Below, one piece after another: positions 1-7,243 of a stretch of 64,000 nt of DNA. Below the pieces are notes generated by a model. That model was not told the DNA's origin. It was given only the letters and a program-made list of their open reading frames with translations, and ran no database searches. Where the stretch lies: contig NZ_JMIH01000034.1 of assembly GCF_000714815.1 (NCBI RefSeq), forward strand, positions 155,372 through 219,371, written 5' to 3'. A program made the translations under genes and the position numbers. Each line of letters starts with the position of its first letter. The first letter of the stretch is position 1. This DNA comes from Anditalea andensis (GTDB taxonomy: Bacteria > Bacteroidota > Bacteroidia > Cytophagales > Cyclobacteriaceae).

Positions 1-1842
1 CTCCGGTCTATGCCTGCTGATAACATCAAGAGCCTAGAAGTTATCTCAAACCCATCGGCTAGATTTGATGCAGAAGGTTCTGCGGGCGTATTGAACATAA
101 AACTTAAGAAAAACAGTATGAACGGGGTAAATGGCAATGTTCAGATAGGCCATCAATATAATGGTAAACATGCCCCGTTTACAGGAGCCACAGTTAATGT
201 AAGAAGCGGAAAATGGACTTCCAATGCAAGTTTGAATTATAATGAATATGCAAGACCCATGGAACTTGAAATTTTCAGAAGGTTCCAGTTACCAGAAGGT
301 ATTTCGGACTTTGATCAGAACGCGACCATCGGTATGCGAAGAAGGAATGTTTTCTTTAGTGGAGGTACTGACTATCAGATCAATGAAAAACATAGTGTAG
401 GAATGAGCATACAGGCATCTGGATCAAGAGCCCAGGAAGACGGAAATTCCCTGACCAATATCAGTAATCCCTTAAATGAAGAAACCAATTTTCTCCAGGC
501 GCTTAACGATGAGAATTCAGGGAGCCAACGCTTTTTTACCAATCTACATTATATGGGAAATCTGGATACGCTTGGCACTAAACTTTCTGCAGATATAGAC
601 TTCACCATTATGGACACTGAAAGCACCAGTTTACTGAATAACAGCTATTGGGTAGATGAACGCCAAAATCTTACTACAGACAGGATCCTTACAGCCAATG
701 AAATGCAATATACCATCTTTACGGCCAAAGTTGATTTCACCAAACCTTTGAAAAAAGGAAAAGTACTGGAAACAGGTTTAAAAGGAAGTTGGGTAAGGTC
801 TGATAATGTACTAGATATCCAACGAGCAATAGCCGAAGCACCCCTTCAACAAGATCCGAGCAGTAACGAATTTCTTTATCATGAAAATGTATGGGCAGCA
901 TATGTTTCATTAAAAGGAAATATCAGTTCAAAACTTGATTACCAGGCAGGCCTCCGTGGTGAATATTCAGATATCATCGGCAATTCGTTAACCATGCAGC
1001 AAATAAATACACAGCAGTATTTTGACCTTTTTCCAAGCATCTATCTGCAGCACAAAGTCAGTGATCAATATCAGATCGTATACAATGCCAATAGGAGAAT
1101 TACCCGACCTAACTACAGGCTATTAAATCCTTTTGTTTTCTATATCGATCCCCTGACCACTGAAAGAGGAAACCCACAGTTAACCCCTCAATATGCCAAC
1201 AATTTTGAAATGAACCATATCATCAAAGGGTCATACCAATTTACATTGTCCTATAGCAGGATGTATGATTCATTCAACCAGGTGATGGAGCAAAATGATG
1301 AAACCCGTGAAACAGTCATTCAGATTCAGAATCTGGACAGAGCGGATAATTTCAGTTTAAGAATGATGGTGCCATTTGAAATCGCAGAATGGTGGAATAC
1401 CAGCAATATGGTTCAGGTTTACTATAACAGATTCCAGTCACCACTAGGGAATGAACTACTCGATATGGAACAGGTATCTGGCATGTTCAGAAGCCAGCAC
1501 AACATCAAACTGCCTAAAGGATTTAAAATGGAAGTAATGGGAATGTACCTTACTCCCTTTTTAGAAGGACAGGTAAAGATTCAGGGAGTAGGCTGGGTAG
1601 ATGCCGGTATGACCAAATCATTCAACAAAGACAAATTAAGTCTTACTTTAAACGCTACGGATGTCTTTAGGACACAGGTTTTCAGAGTGAATGTACTGTT
1701 TGATCAGATAGATACCAGTATCAGACAATATAATGGTAACCAGGGTGTAAGGCTTACCCTACGATATAGATTCAGCCAGGGAGAAAGTTTTAGGGTTTCC
1801 AATAGATCCGGCAGCAGTGAGGAAAGAGACAGACTAGATTAA
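1..1842 (+). CDS. TonB-dependent receptor, outer-membrane beta-barrel family (5'-truncated by window)
   Basis: The reading frame is open from base 1, so the gene starts before the window. The visible N-terminus (PADNIKSLEVISNPSARFDAEG) is the end of a TonB receptor plug: the phrase E-V-I-x-N-P-S-A-R-F-D-A-E-G followed by an N-I-K-L-K-K strand is typical of the OMP_b-brl_3 group of Bacteroidota receptors. The remaining 600 or so residues are rich in alternating aromatic/polar strands and end in a barrel strand (VRLTLRYRFSQ) followed by a short polar tail. The family sits in the outer membrane and takes up ligands with TonB energy or serves as a surface protein; the ligand cannot be read here. 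No SusD partner lies downstream. A weak hairpin follows the stop codon. Confidence 0.88.
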   Translation, partial: LRSMPADNIKSLEVISNPSARFDAEGSAGVLNIKLKKNSMNGVNGNVQIGHQYNGKHAPFTGATVNVRSGKWTSNASLNYNEYARPMELEIFRRFQLPEGISDFDQNATIGMRRRNVFFSGGTDYQINEKHSVGMSIQASGSRAQEDGNSLTNISNPLNEETNFLQALNDENSGSQRFFTNLHYMGNLDTLGTKLSADIDFTIMDTESTSLLNNSYWVDERQNLTTDRILTANEMQYTIFTAKVDFTKPLKKGKVLETGLKGSWVRSDNVLDIQRAIAEAPLQQDPSSNEFLYHENVWAAYVSLKGNISSKLDYQAGLRGEYSDIIGNSLTMQQINTQQYFDLFPSIYLQHKVSDQYQIVYNANRRITRPNYRLLNPFVFYIDPLTTERGNPQLTPQYANNFEMNHIIKGSYQFTLSYSRMYDSFNQVMEQNDETRETVIQIQNLDRADNFSLRMMVPFEIAEWWNTSNMVQVYYNRFQSPLGNELLDMEQVSGMFRSQHNIKLPKGFKMEVMGMYLTPFLEGQVKIQGVGWVDAGMTKSFNKDKLSLTLNATDVFRTQVFRVNVLFDQIDTSIRQYNGNQGVRLTLRYRFSQGESFRVSNRSGSSEERDRLD

Positions 1843-1856
1843 GTTTGGGTTTAAAA

Positions 1857-1890
1857 AGGGATCATTTCCAATGGGATTGATCCCTATTCT
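1857..1890 (+). terminator. Weak hairpin terminator after the TonB receptor
   Basis: AGGGATCA (1857-1864) pairs with TGATCCCT (1878-1885) over a 13-nt loop, followed by a pyrimidine-rich stretch (ATTCTCTTTAATTTT). It lies 15 bp after the receptor stop codon, so it fits a rho-independent terminator, though the U-run is interrupted. Confidence 0.45.
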
Positions 1891-1948
1891 CTTTAATTTT
1901 AAAAGCTATTACCACACATTATCAGTAGGATACATGAGATAGGTCATA

Positions 1949-1977
1949 TTTCCCATAAGGATTATTGCTTAATTTTG
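1949..1977 (+). promoter_or_regulatory. Candidate Bacteroidota-type promoter for the SDR gene
   Basis: TAATTTTG at 1970-1977 matches the Bacteroidota -7 consensus TAnnTTTG exactly. A TTTC at about 1949-1952 could be a weak -33 TTTG element. The box lies 38 bp before the ATG at 2016. The family consensus is known; its use here is inference. Confidence 0.4.
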
Positions 1978-2015
1978 AAATAGTGATAATTGATAACCTT
2001 AAATACTGATATACT

Positions 2016-2762
2016 ATGGAATTACAGGGAAAAGTGGCTTTAATCACAGGTGCTGCATCAGGAATAGGCGAAAGCACAGCTATTATGTTTGGTAAAGAAG
2101 GTGCCAAACTAATTATAACAGACCTTAATGAAGACAAAGGAAATAGTGTAGTAAAAAAATTAGAAGCATTGGGAATTGATGCTATTTTTATAAAAGCAGA
2201 TGCTGCCAAACCTGAAGATGCAGATAATAGTGTCAGGATGGCTATAGAAAAATTCGGTAAATTAGACATTGCCATCAATAATGCGGGTATAGGAGGTCCC
2301 CAACAGGCAGTGGGAGATTATGATATTGAGGATTGGAATAAGGTGATCGGAGTAAATCTATCTGGTGTTTTTTATGGCATGAGATACCAGATCCCTGCTA
2401 TGCTTAAAAATGGAAGTGGATCTATTATTAATGTCGCATCCATTTTAGGAAAAGTCGGTTTTGCACAGAGTTCAGCATATGTGGCTGCCAAACATGGGGT
2501 ACTGGGATTGACCAAATCCGCTGCTATCGAATATGCCTCCAGAGGTATTAGGATAAATGCTATAGGACCAGCATTTATCAAAACTCCTTTATTGGAAGGT
2601 TTAGATACAGACCTTTTGGACCATTTGGTAACGTTGCATCCCATAGGTAGGCTGGGTGAAGCAGATGAAGTTGCCCAACTCCTGCTTTGGTTGGCGAGCG
2701 AAAAGGCATCTTTTGCTATCGGCGCCTATTATCCTATAGATGGGGGTTACTTGGCTAGATAA
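2016..2762 (+). CDS. SDR family NAD(P)-dependent oxidoreductase
   Basis: A 248-residue classical short-chain dehydrogenase, the usual family length. It has the Rossmann cofactor motif TGAASGIG (11-18), an Asp at the end of beta-2 (D36, usually favouring NAD), the NNAG motif (88-91) and a catalytic Ser142-Tyr155-Lys159 triad (SAYVAAKHG). The C-terminal IDGGYLAR segment is typical of the glucose-1-dehydrogenase/3-oxoacyl-ACP-reductase-like branch. The substrate cannot be assigned from sequence. It is a cytosolic enzyme transcribed alone, with a candidate promoter box 38 bp upstream and a strong bidirectional terminator downstream. Confidence 0.9.
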   Translation: MELQGKVALITGAASGIGESTAIMFGKEGAKLIITDLNEDKGNSVVKKLEALGIDAIFIKADAAKPEDADNSVRMAIEKFGKLDIAINNAGIGGPQQAVGDYDIEDWNKVIGVNLSGVFYGMRYQIPAMLKNGSGSIINVASILGKVGFAQSSAYVAAKHGVLGLTKSAAIEYASRGIRINAIGPAFIKTPLLEGLDTDLLDHLVTLHPIGRLGEADEVAQLLLWLASEKASFAIGAYYPIDGGYLAR

Positions 2763-2803
2763 TTTTATATTGATGAACAGGTTACTCTATTCACTATATG
2801 AAA

Positions 2804-2833
2804 AAAAGCCTCTGAATTCATTCAGAGGCTTTT
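2804..2833. terminator. Bidirectional rho-independent terminator
   Basis: A perfect 13-bp stem (2804-2816 with 2821-2833) closes a TTCA loop, with an A-run on the left and a T-run on the right. It sits between the convergent SDR gene and the leftward PRC-barrel gene and can stop both. Confidence 0.85.
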
Positions 2834-2853
2834 CCGGTAATATTTGTCACTGA

Positions 2854-3384
2854 TTAAAAATCATTTTTTCTGTTTCTTCGATCTTCAAAAGCCTTTCTAT
2901 TATAAAAGTTATCATCTCTATAATCATCAGCTGAAGTATCTTCTGGGAGATAACCCTTTATGACGTTTTCTTCATGTTCCCTACTGATATCCGTGCCTTT
3001 GGTATGTCGCTTGGTTTTTTTAAAAGTATCATAACTGATTTCATTGGTCAACACTTTCTTATTATCATCATCAATATCTACCATTCCAATAGGGATGACA
3101 AGATGGTTTTCACCATCTTTATTTAGATACTCATGAGCACCTTTATGATTTGGATTTTCATAAGGCTCATGACCTTCCTCGATCAAGTTTTTATCTACTT
3201 CTATATCAAGGTAAACCACTCTTTCAGCACGTTTATTAACCAAGAGCCCATCTACCTTACCTACTACTCTATTATCAGATCCCATTACTTCCCAGCCTCT
3301 TACATCACTGTAATCCGAGGCTACTTTATATCCGGACAGATCATCCAAATAATACAGGTTCTTCTCATTCGATTTATCAGACAT
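2854..3384 (-). CDS. PRC-barrel domain-containing protein
   Basis: A 176-residue hydrophilic cytosolic protein. The central part matches the PRC-barrel fold: GWEVMGSDNRVVGKVDGLLVN followed by a V-V-Y-L-D-I-E strand, then a second half with LVIPIGMVDIDDDNKKVL. PRC-barrel proteins occur as the photosynthetic reaction-centre H subunit, in RimM and as stand-alone stress-related proteins. This one has no photosynthetic context, so a stress or general role is inferred. The C-terminus is charged and Arg/Asp-rich. It follows the 201-residue membrane-anchored gene by 22 bp on the same strand, so the two are probably cotranscribed. Confidence 0.82.
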   Translation of the reverse strand: MSDKSNEKNLYYLDDLSGYKVASDYSDVRGWEVMGSDNRVVGKVDGLLVNKRAERVVYLDIEVDKNLIEEGHEPYENPNHKGAHEYLNKDGENHLVIPIGMVDIDDDNKKVLTNEISYDTFKKTKRHTKGTDISREHEENVIKGYLPEDTSADDYRDDNFYNRKAFEDRRNRKNDF

Positions 3385-3406
3385 AATATTTTTTATTTTA
3401 GTTGGT

Positions 3407-4012
3407 TTATGAGTTCATTTGTCTCAGAAGTGCCGCAGCCCTATCATAGAAAGATTTAATCTCTTCTCTTTGTTCCAAAGCCAGTTCTTCTGAATTAATC
3501 TGCGTAGCTGAATTTTTAACAGCTCCTGCCTCACTACTTAAATTAGGAAATGCTTCCCTTTGAATACTCATCAGGGCATCTGAAATTTTTTCTGCTGAAG
3601 CTTTGATCTTATCGGCATGGGTAGTTTCAAATGGATCTTCCTGGATAGCACGTGCATGTTCTCTTACCACACTAAGATCTCTTTCTACATCCACATTTAC
3701 TTCATCCGCCATAGCTTTAGTAGCATCTGTTAATCTTTTCAATGCTTCGTTAGAGTATTCATGATCTAAGCTCATCTCTCTGTCACCTTCTTGGACAAAG
3801 GTAACAAATGAGGCTACAGTTTGATTATTAACAGGACCATCCCTTCGGAAGCGGTCATCATCTGTCTGCTCGGTGACCGCTGTACCATCCCTGTCCGGAT
3901 CATCACCTGAATCTTGAAAAACCACAAAATACAATATAATGCCAAGGATTATGATACCGATCAATATCCACGGCCACATAGGGCTCTTTTTTTCTACTCT
4001 GATTTCTGCCAT
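3407..4012 (-). CDS. Membrane-anchored hypothetical protein
   Basis: 201 residues. A short basic N-terminus precedes one transmembrane helix (about residues 12-31, WPWILIGIIILGIILYFVVF). An acidic linker (SGDDPDRDG) and a soluble helical domain follow, presumably outside the cytoplasmic membrane. The soluble part (about 70-200) is rich in Glu, Lys and Ala with heptad-like spacing and resembles a helical bundle. I recognise no named family. It is directly upstream of the PRC-barrel gene, and such pairs appear in stress-responsive clusters of Bacteroidota (inference). Confidence 0.75.
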   Translation of the reverse strand: MAEIRVEKKSPMWPWILIGIIILGIILYFVVFQDSGDDPDRDGTAVTEQTDDDRFRRDGPVNNQTVASFVTFVQEGDREMSLDHEYSNEALKRLTDATKAMADEVNVDVERDLSVVREHARAIQEDPFETTHADKIKASAEKISDALMSIQREAFPNLSSEAGAVKNSATQINSEELALEQREEIKSFYDRAAALLRQMNS

Positions 4013-4331
4013 AATTTTGGATTTTTAGTTAAAGATTAAAATAAATAATTAAAGTATAGAAAATAATACTGCAAAATGAAATCCATTTACATACCTATAA
4101 ATAATATCTGAATAATATTAAAAACAAGAATACTATTCCAGACAAATAAGTATGTAATAAGTAAATTATAACAAAATTCCTGCCATTAGAGCATATTAGT
4201 ACAATAATATCCCAGAATTTTATAAGAAATATTTTTAAATAATGAAAAAATTTATCTTTGGTCGGATTAAATTGTAATCCATAGGAGGTCATCTCTCAAA
4301 AATTTATGACTGAATAGCATGACAATTCAAT
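4013..4331. other. AT-rich intergenic region, no supported gene
   Basis: This 319-bp spacer is very AT-rich and probably holds the promoter of the leftward PRC-barrel pair. A 65-codon leftward frame is present, but its composition looks like random AT-rich translation and no family resemblance is visible. Confidence 0.5.
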
Positions 4332-4490
4332 TTAAAATACTAACCACCACAGCAAGCCTATGATCACAATCACAAATATCACTAACATAAGGTTAAGCAA
4401 TATTTTCATTTTCATTACTTTTATTTTCACTTTAATAACTATCAAACCTATAAGGATAAATACAGCAGCTATCAGATAAAATAAGGTCAT
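4332..4490 (-). CDS. Small two-helix membrane protein
   Basis: About 52 residues from the ATG at 4490: a hydrophobic helix (FYLIAAVFILIGLIVI), a basic turn (KVKIKVMKMK) and a second helix (LMLVIFVIVIIGLLWWLVF). A longer frame from 4553 exists, but it would begin inside the terminator of the neighbouring reductase gene, and the internal start has an A-rich leader, which suits Bacteroidota translation. No family is recognised. Its size and two-helix hairpin fit the small inner-membrane proteins common near stress genes. Moderate confidence that it is translated. Confidence 0.45.
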   Translation of the reverse strand: MTLFYLIAAVFILIGLIVIKVKIKVMKMKILLNLMLVIFVIVIIGLLWWLVF

Positions 4491-4556
4491 AAAATTCTGT
4501 TTTTCGGATGATAAAATTTTAATAATAAATTCATGGAGGCGGAGATCACCCATATA

Positions 4557-4590
4557 AATAAGTCCTGAACAATTATGCTCAGGACTTATT
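4557..4590 (-). terminator. Rho-independent terminator after the aldo/keto reductase
   Basis: Twelve perfect base pairs (4557-4568 with 4579-4590) close a 10-nt loop, 14 bp beyond the stop codon of the leftward aldo/keto reductase. The stem itself ends in A/U pairs that can act as part of the release tract. Confidence 0.75.
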
Positions 4591-4603
4591 ATTTTTGTCT
4601 TTT

Positions 4604-5575
4604 TTATTGGGACCAGTCTGTTGGTTTTCTATCCCACCGATGGCTTTTCAATTTTTCCAAAAGATCTTGTGGAAGTCCATTTCCGTCACTGGTGCTTATG
4701 TTTGCTTTTACGTGTTGGGATTTTCGCATACCAGGTATTGCAGTATGGATGCCGGGATGGCTTAGAATAAATCTTAGCGCCATCTCGGGCATAGTCATAT
4801 TGTGCGGTACCAGTGGCTTTAATTGGTCAGCATGTTCTACTGAGGCATAGAGATTTTCGGGCACAAAATAGGTGCTTCTCCAATCGTCCTCTGGAAAGGT
4901 GGTTTCCTTTGTAAATGTTCCGGTAAGTGTACCTTCATCAAACGGCACCCTTGCTATCACCCCTATATCCAACTGTTTACAGAGAGGCAGCAAAAGATCT
5001 TCAGGCGCCTGATCAAATATATTATATATAGCTTGTACACTGCTGATCAGCCCGGTCTTTAAGGTTTCGATCCCATTATTTGGTTCCCACCTGTTGACAC
5101 TGATGCCCATATGCTGTATTTTTCCTGTCGCTTTCAATTTTTCTACAGCCAACTGCCATTCTTCCTGATGTGCCCATTCATCTTCCCATACATGAAACTG
5201 CATCAGATCTATAGTTTCTACACCCAGGTTTTTTAAACTCTTTTCAGTATATTCCATTATATGATCTGTAGGAAAACAATCTGACAAGTCAAAACCTCTT
5301 CTAGAAGGCCAGGTCATATTTTTTGGTGGTATTTTGGTAGCCATATACAATTTTTTATCAGTATGCCTTTTGACTAACCTGCCCAGTATCTTTTCGCTTT
5401 TCCCTGCGCCGTATCCCCATGCCGTATCAAAAAAATTACAGCCTTCTTCTACCGCTAAATCCAGTGAATGATCTGATTCTTTATCATCTGAATCTGTCCA
5501 GCCAGCCATACCCCACATTCCATAACCAATTTCACTTACCTGCCATTCCGTTTGGCCAAATCTTCTATATTTCAT
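4604..5575 (-). CDS. Aldo/keto reductase
   Basis: 323 residues, the usual AKR length. The N-terminus MKYRRFGQTEWQVSEIGYGMWGM is the typical start of the family. Asp50 and Tyr55 (FFDTAWGYGAGKSE) are the catalytic Asp and Tyr. The catalytic Lys is in MATKIPPKN and the His/Gln region in LMQFHVWEDEW. The C-terminal NADPH-binding part carries IPGMRKSQHVKANIS. The enzyme reduces carbonyls, probably with NADPH; the physiological substrate is unknown. It is transcribed leftward, ends in its own terminator and starts 72 bp from the malQ stop, so it could be read through from the trehalose operon. Confidence 0.9.
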   Translation of the reverse strand: MKYRRFGQTEWQVSEIGYGMWGMAGWTDSDDKESDHSLDLAVEEGCNFFDTAWGYGAGKSEKILGRLVKRHTDKKLYMATKIPPKNMTWPSRRGFDLSDCFPTDHIMEYTEKSLKNLGVETIDLMQFHVWEDEWAHQEEWQLAVEKLKATGKIQHMGISVNRWEPNNGIETLKTGLISSVQAIYNIFDQAPEDLLLPLCKQLDIGVIARVPFDEGTLTGTFTKETTFPEDDWRSTYFVPENLYASVEHADQLKPLVPHNMTMPEMALRFILSHPGIHTAIPGMRKSQHVKANISTSDGNGLPQDLLEKLKSHRWDRKPTDWSQ

Positions 5576-5647
5576 TTGTGTCTATTCATTTAATAATATA
5601 AATTTACAAGATAGATTCCCTAAAGCTCCGAAGAAAGATACATAGAA

Positions 5648-7240
5648 TTATGATCTCACCTCACCTGCATCAGCTATCTTTTTCTTCGAATCCGAACCGA
5701 TGGCTTTTTTAATGCTCTTCCGATCTTTTTCCTGTTCATATCTACCATAGCAAATGTTCAGTTTCTTAAGTAATGCTATTTGGTGAACGGGAAGCTGGTC
5801 ATTTTTTAATCGCCACATCCAATTCCCCTCACTGGTGCCTGGCCTGTTCATAATAGCACTTTCATCCAATCCCAATATATCCTGCATAGGAACCACAGCA
5901 AGTTGTGCTACAGAGCTCAGTACCATCCTATGCATGATTTCATGTATATTTTTCTTATTTACCCCCCTCCCAACATATTCTTGGATGCGGTTTTTTTCTG
6001 CTTTATCAGCAGCCTGGAACCATCCTACTGTAGTGTTATTGTCATGAGTTCCGGTAAAGGCGACACTGTTTATCACATGGTTATGAAGAATATATGGATT
6101 CTCCCCCATTTGCTCACCAAATGCAAACTGTAATACCTTCATAATAGGGAAATCAAAATCCTTGATGAGTTTATAAACAGGTTCATCTATTTCTCCCAGG
6201 TCTTCGGCAATAAATGGCATATCCGGAAAATTTTTCTCCACTATTTTAAAGAAGGCTTTCCCGGGAGAATTAGCCCATTTGCCGTTGATAGCAGTTTCCT
6301 CACCATAAGGTACTTCCCAATAATTGGCAAATGCCCTAAAATGATCAAGCCTTACGATATCGAATAATTTTAAATTCTGACCCAATCTCTTAATCCACCA
6401 GTCAAATCCATTTTTTTGAAGTGATTTCCAATCATATACAGGCGTTCCCCATAGTTGTCCTGTTTCACTGAAATAATCCGGGGGAACTCCCGATACTTTT
6501 GAAGGATTTCTTTTACCATCAAGTTTAAAATATGCTGAATTAGCCCAACAGTCGGCACTATCATGATTGATATAAAAGGGAATGTCCCCTATAAAACCTA
6601 TTGCTTGGTCATGCGTATATGCTACCAGTTTTTCCCACTGTGCGTAAAATAAAAACTGTACAAATTCCTCTTTCTCTATTTCAACCTTTAATAGTTTTTT
6701 CTTAGCAGCCAGCGCTTTTGGTTCCCGGTCCCTAAGCTCTTCTGGCCATTCGGTCCAGTTATCTCCCAAATGCCGCTTAAATGTCAAGTATAAAGCATAG
6801 TCTTCCAGCCATGTACTGTTTTCTTCACGGAACTTATTAAATGCTTTCCTAACCTTTTTATCTGATTTTTTAAACGAAGTGTATGCTATTTCAAACAAAC
6901 CATACTTAAAGCTGCTTACTTTTTCATAATCCACTTCATTTTCTTCAAAATCTAAATTATGGGAATTTAAATCATGTTGAGACAAATAACCATCTTTTAC
7001 CAAAAGTGAGGGACTTATCAATAGCGGATTTCCTGCAAATGCGGAATAGCTGCTATAAGGTGAATGATTAAAGGCTGCATCTGTTGGATTTAAGGGCAAT
7101 AACTGCCAATACCTATGACCGCTTTGGTGAAGAAAATCGACAAACTTATAGGCAGCATCCCCCATATCCCCTATACCATATTCACTGGGTAAAGAGGTTA
7201 TATGGAGCAAAACTGCACTGCTTCTTTTTATATTCTTCAT
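5648..7240 (-). CDS. malQ: 4-alpha-glucanotransferase (amylomaltase)
   Basis: 530 residues, standard for GH77 amylomaltase. It transfers maltooligosaccharide segments between glucans, releasing glucose. The family start RSSAVLLHITSLPSEYGIGDMG is intact. The catalytic nucleophile is the Asp of VRLDHFRAF (about residue 300), the acid/base Glu is in FIAEDLGEID and the stabilising Asp in GTHDNNT. The C-terminal motif MNRPGTSEGNWMWRL is typical. It is the last gene of the leftward treZ-GH57-treY-malQ operon, 3 bp after treY. There it could reshape the short glucans left over from trehalose release. The Lys/Asp-rich C-terminal tail is slightly long. Confidence 0.95.
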   Translation of the reverse strand: MKNIKRSSAVLLHITSLPSEYGIGDMGDAAYKFVDFLHQSGHRYWQLLPLNPTDAAFNHSPYSSYSAFAGNPLLISPSLLVKDGYLSQHDLNSHNLDFEENEVDYEKVSSFKYGLFEIAYTSFKKSDKKVRKAFNKFREENSTWLEDYALYLTFKRHLGDNWTEWPEELRDREPKALAAKKKLLKVEIEKEEFVQFLFYAQWEKLVAYTHDQAIGFIGDIPFYINHDSADCWANSAYFKLDGKRNPSKVSGVPPDYFSETGQLWGTPVYDWKSLQKNGFDWWIKRLGQNLKLFDIVRLDHFRAFANYWEVPYGEETAINGKWANSPGKAFFKIVEKNFPDMPFIAEDLGEIDEPVYKLIKDFDFPIMKVLQFAFGEQMGENPYILHNHVINSVAFTGTHDNNTTVGWFQAADKAEKNRIQEYVGRGVNKKNIHEIMHRMVLSSVAQLAVVPMQDILGLDESAIMNRPGTSEGNWMWRLKNDQLPVHQIALLKKLNICYGRYEQEKDRKSIKKAIGSDSKKKIADAGEVRS

Positions 7241-7243
7241 ATC

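Noticed and set aside
4095..4292. Possible 65-codon leftward gene
   Set aside because: It is Ile/Phe/Tyr/Leu-rich low-complexity translation of AT-rich spacer without family resemblance or a ribosome-binding context.
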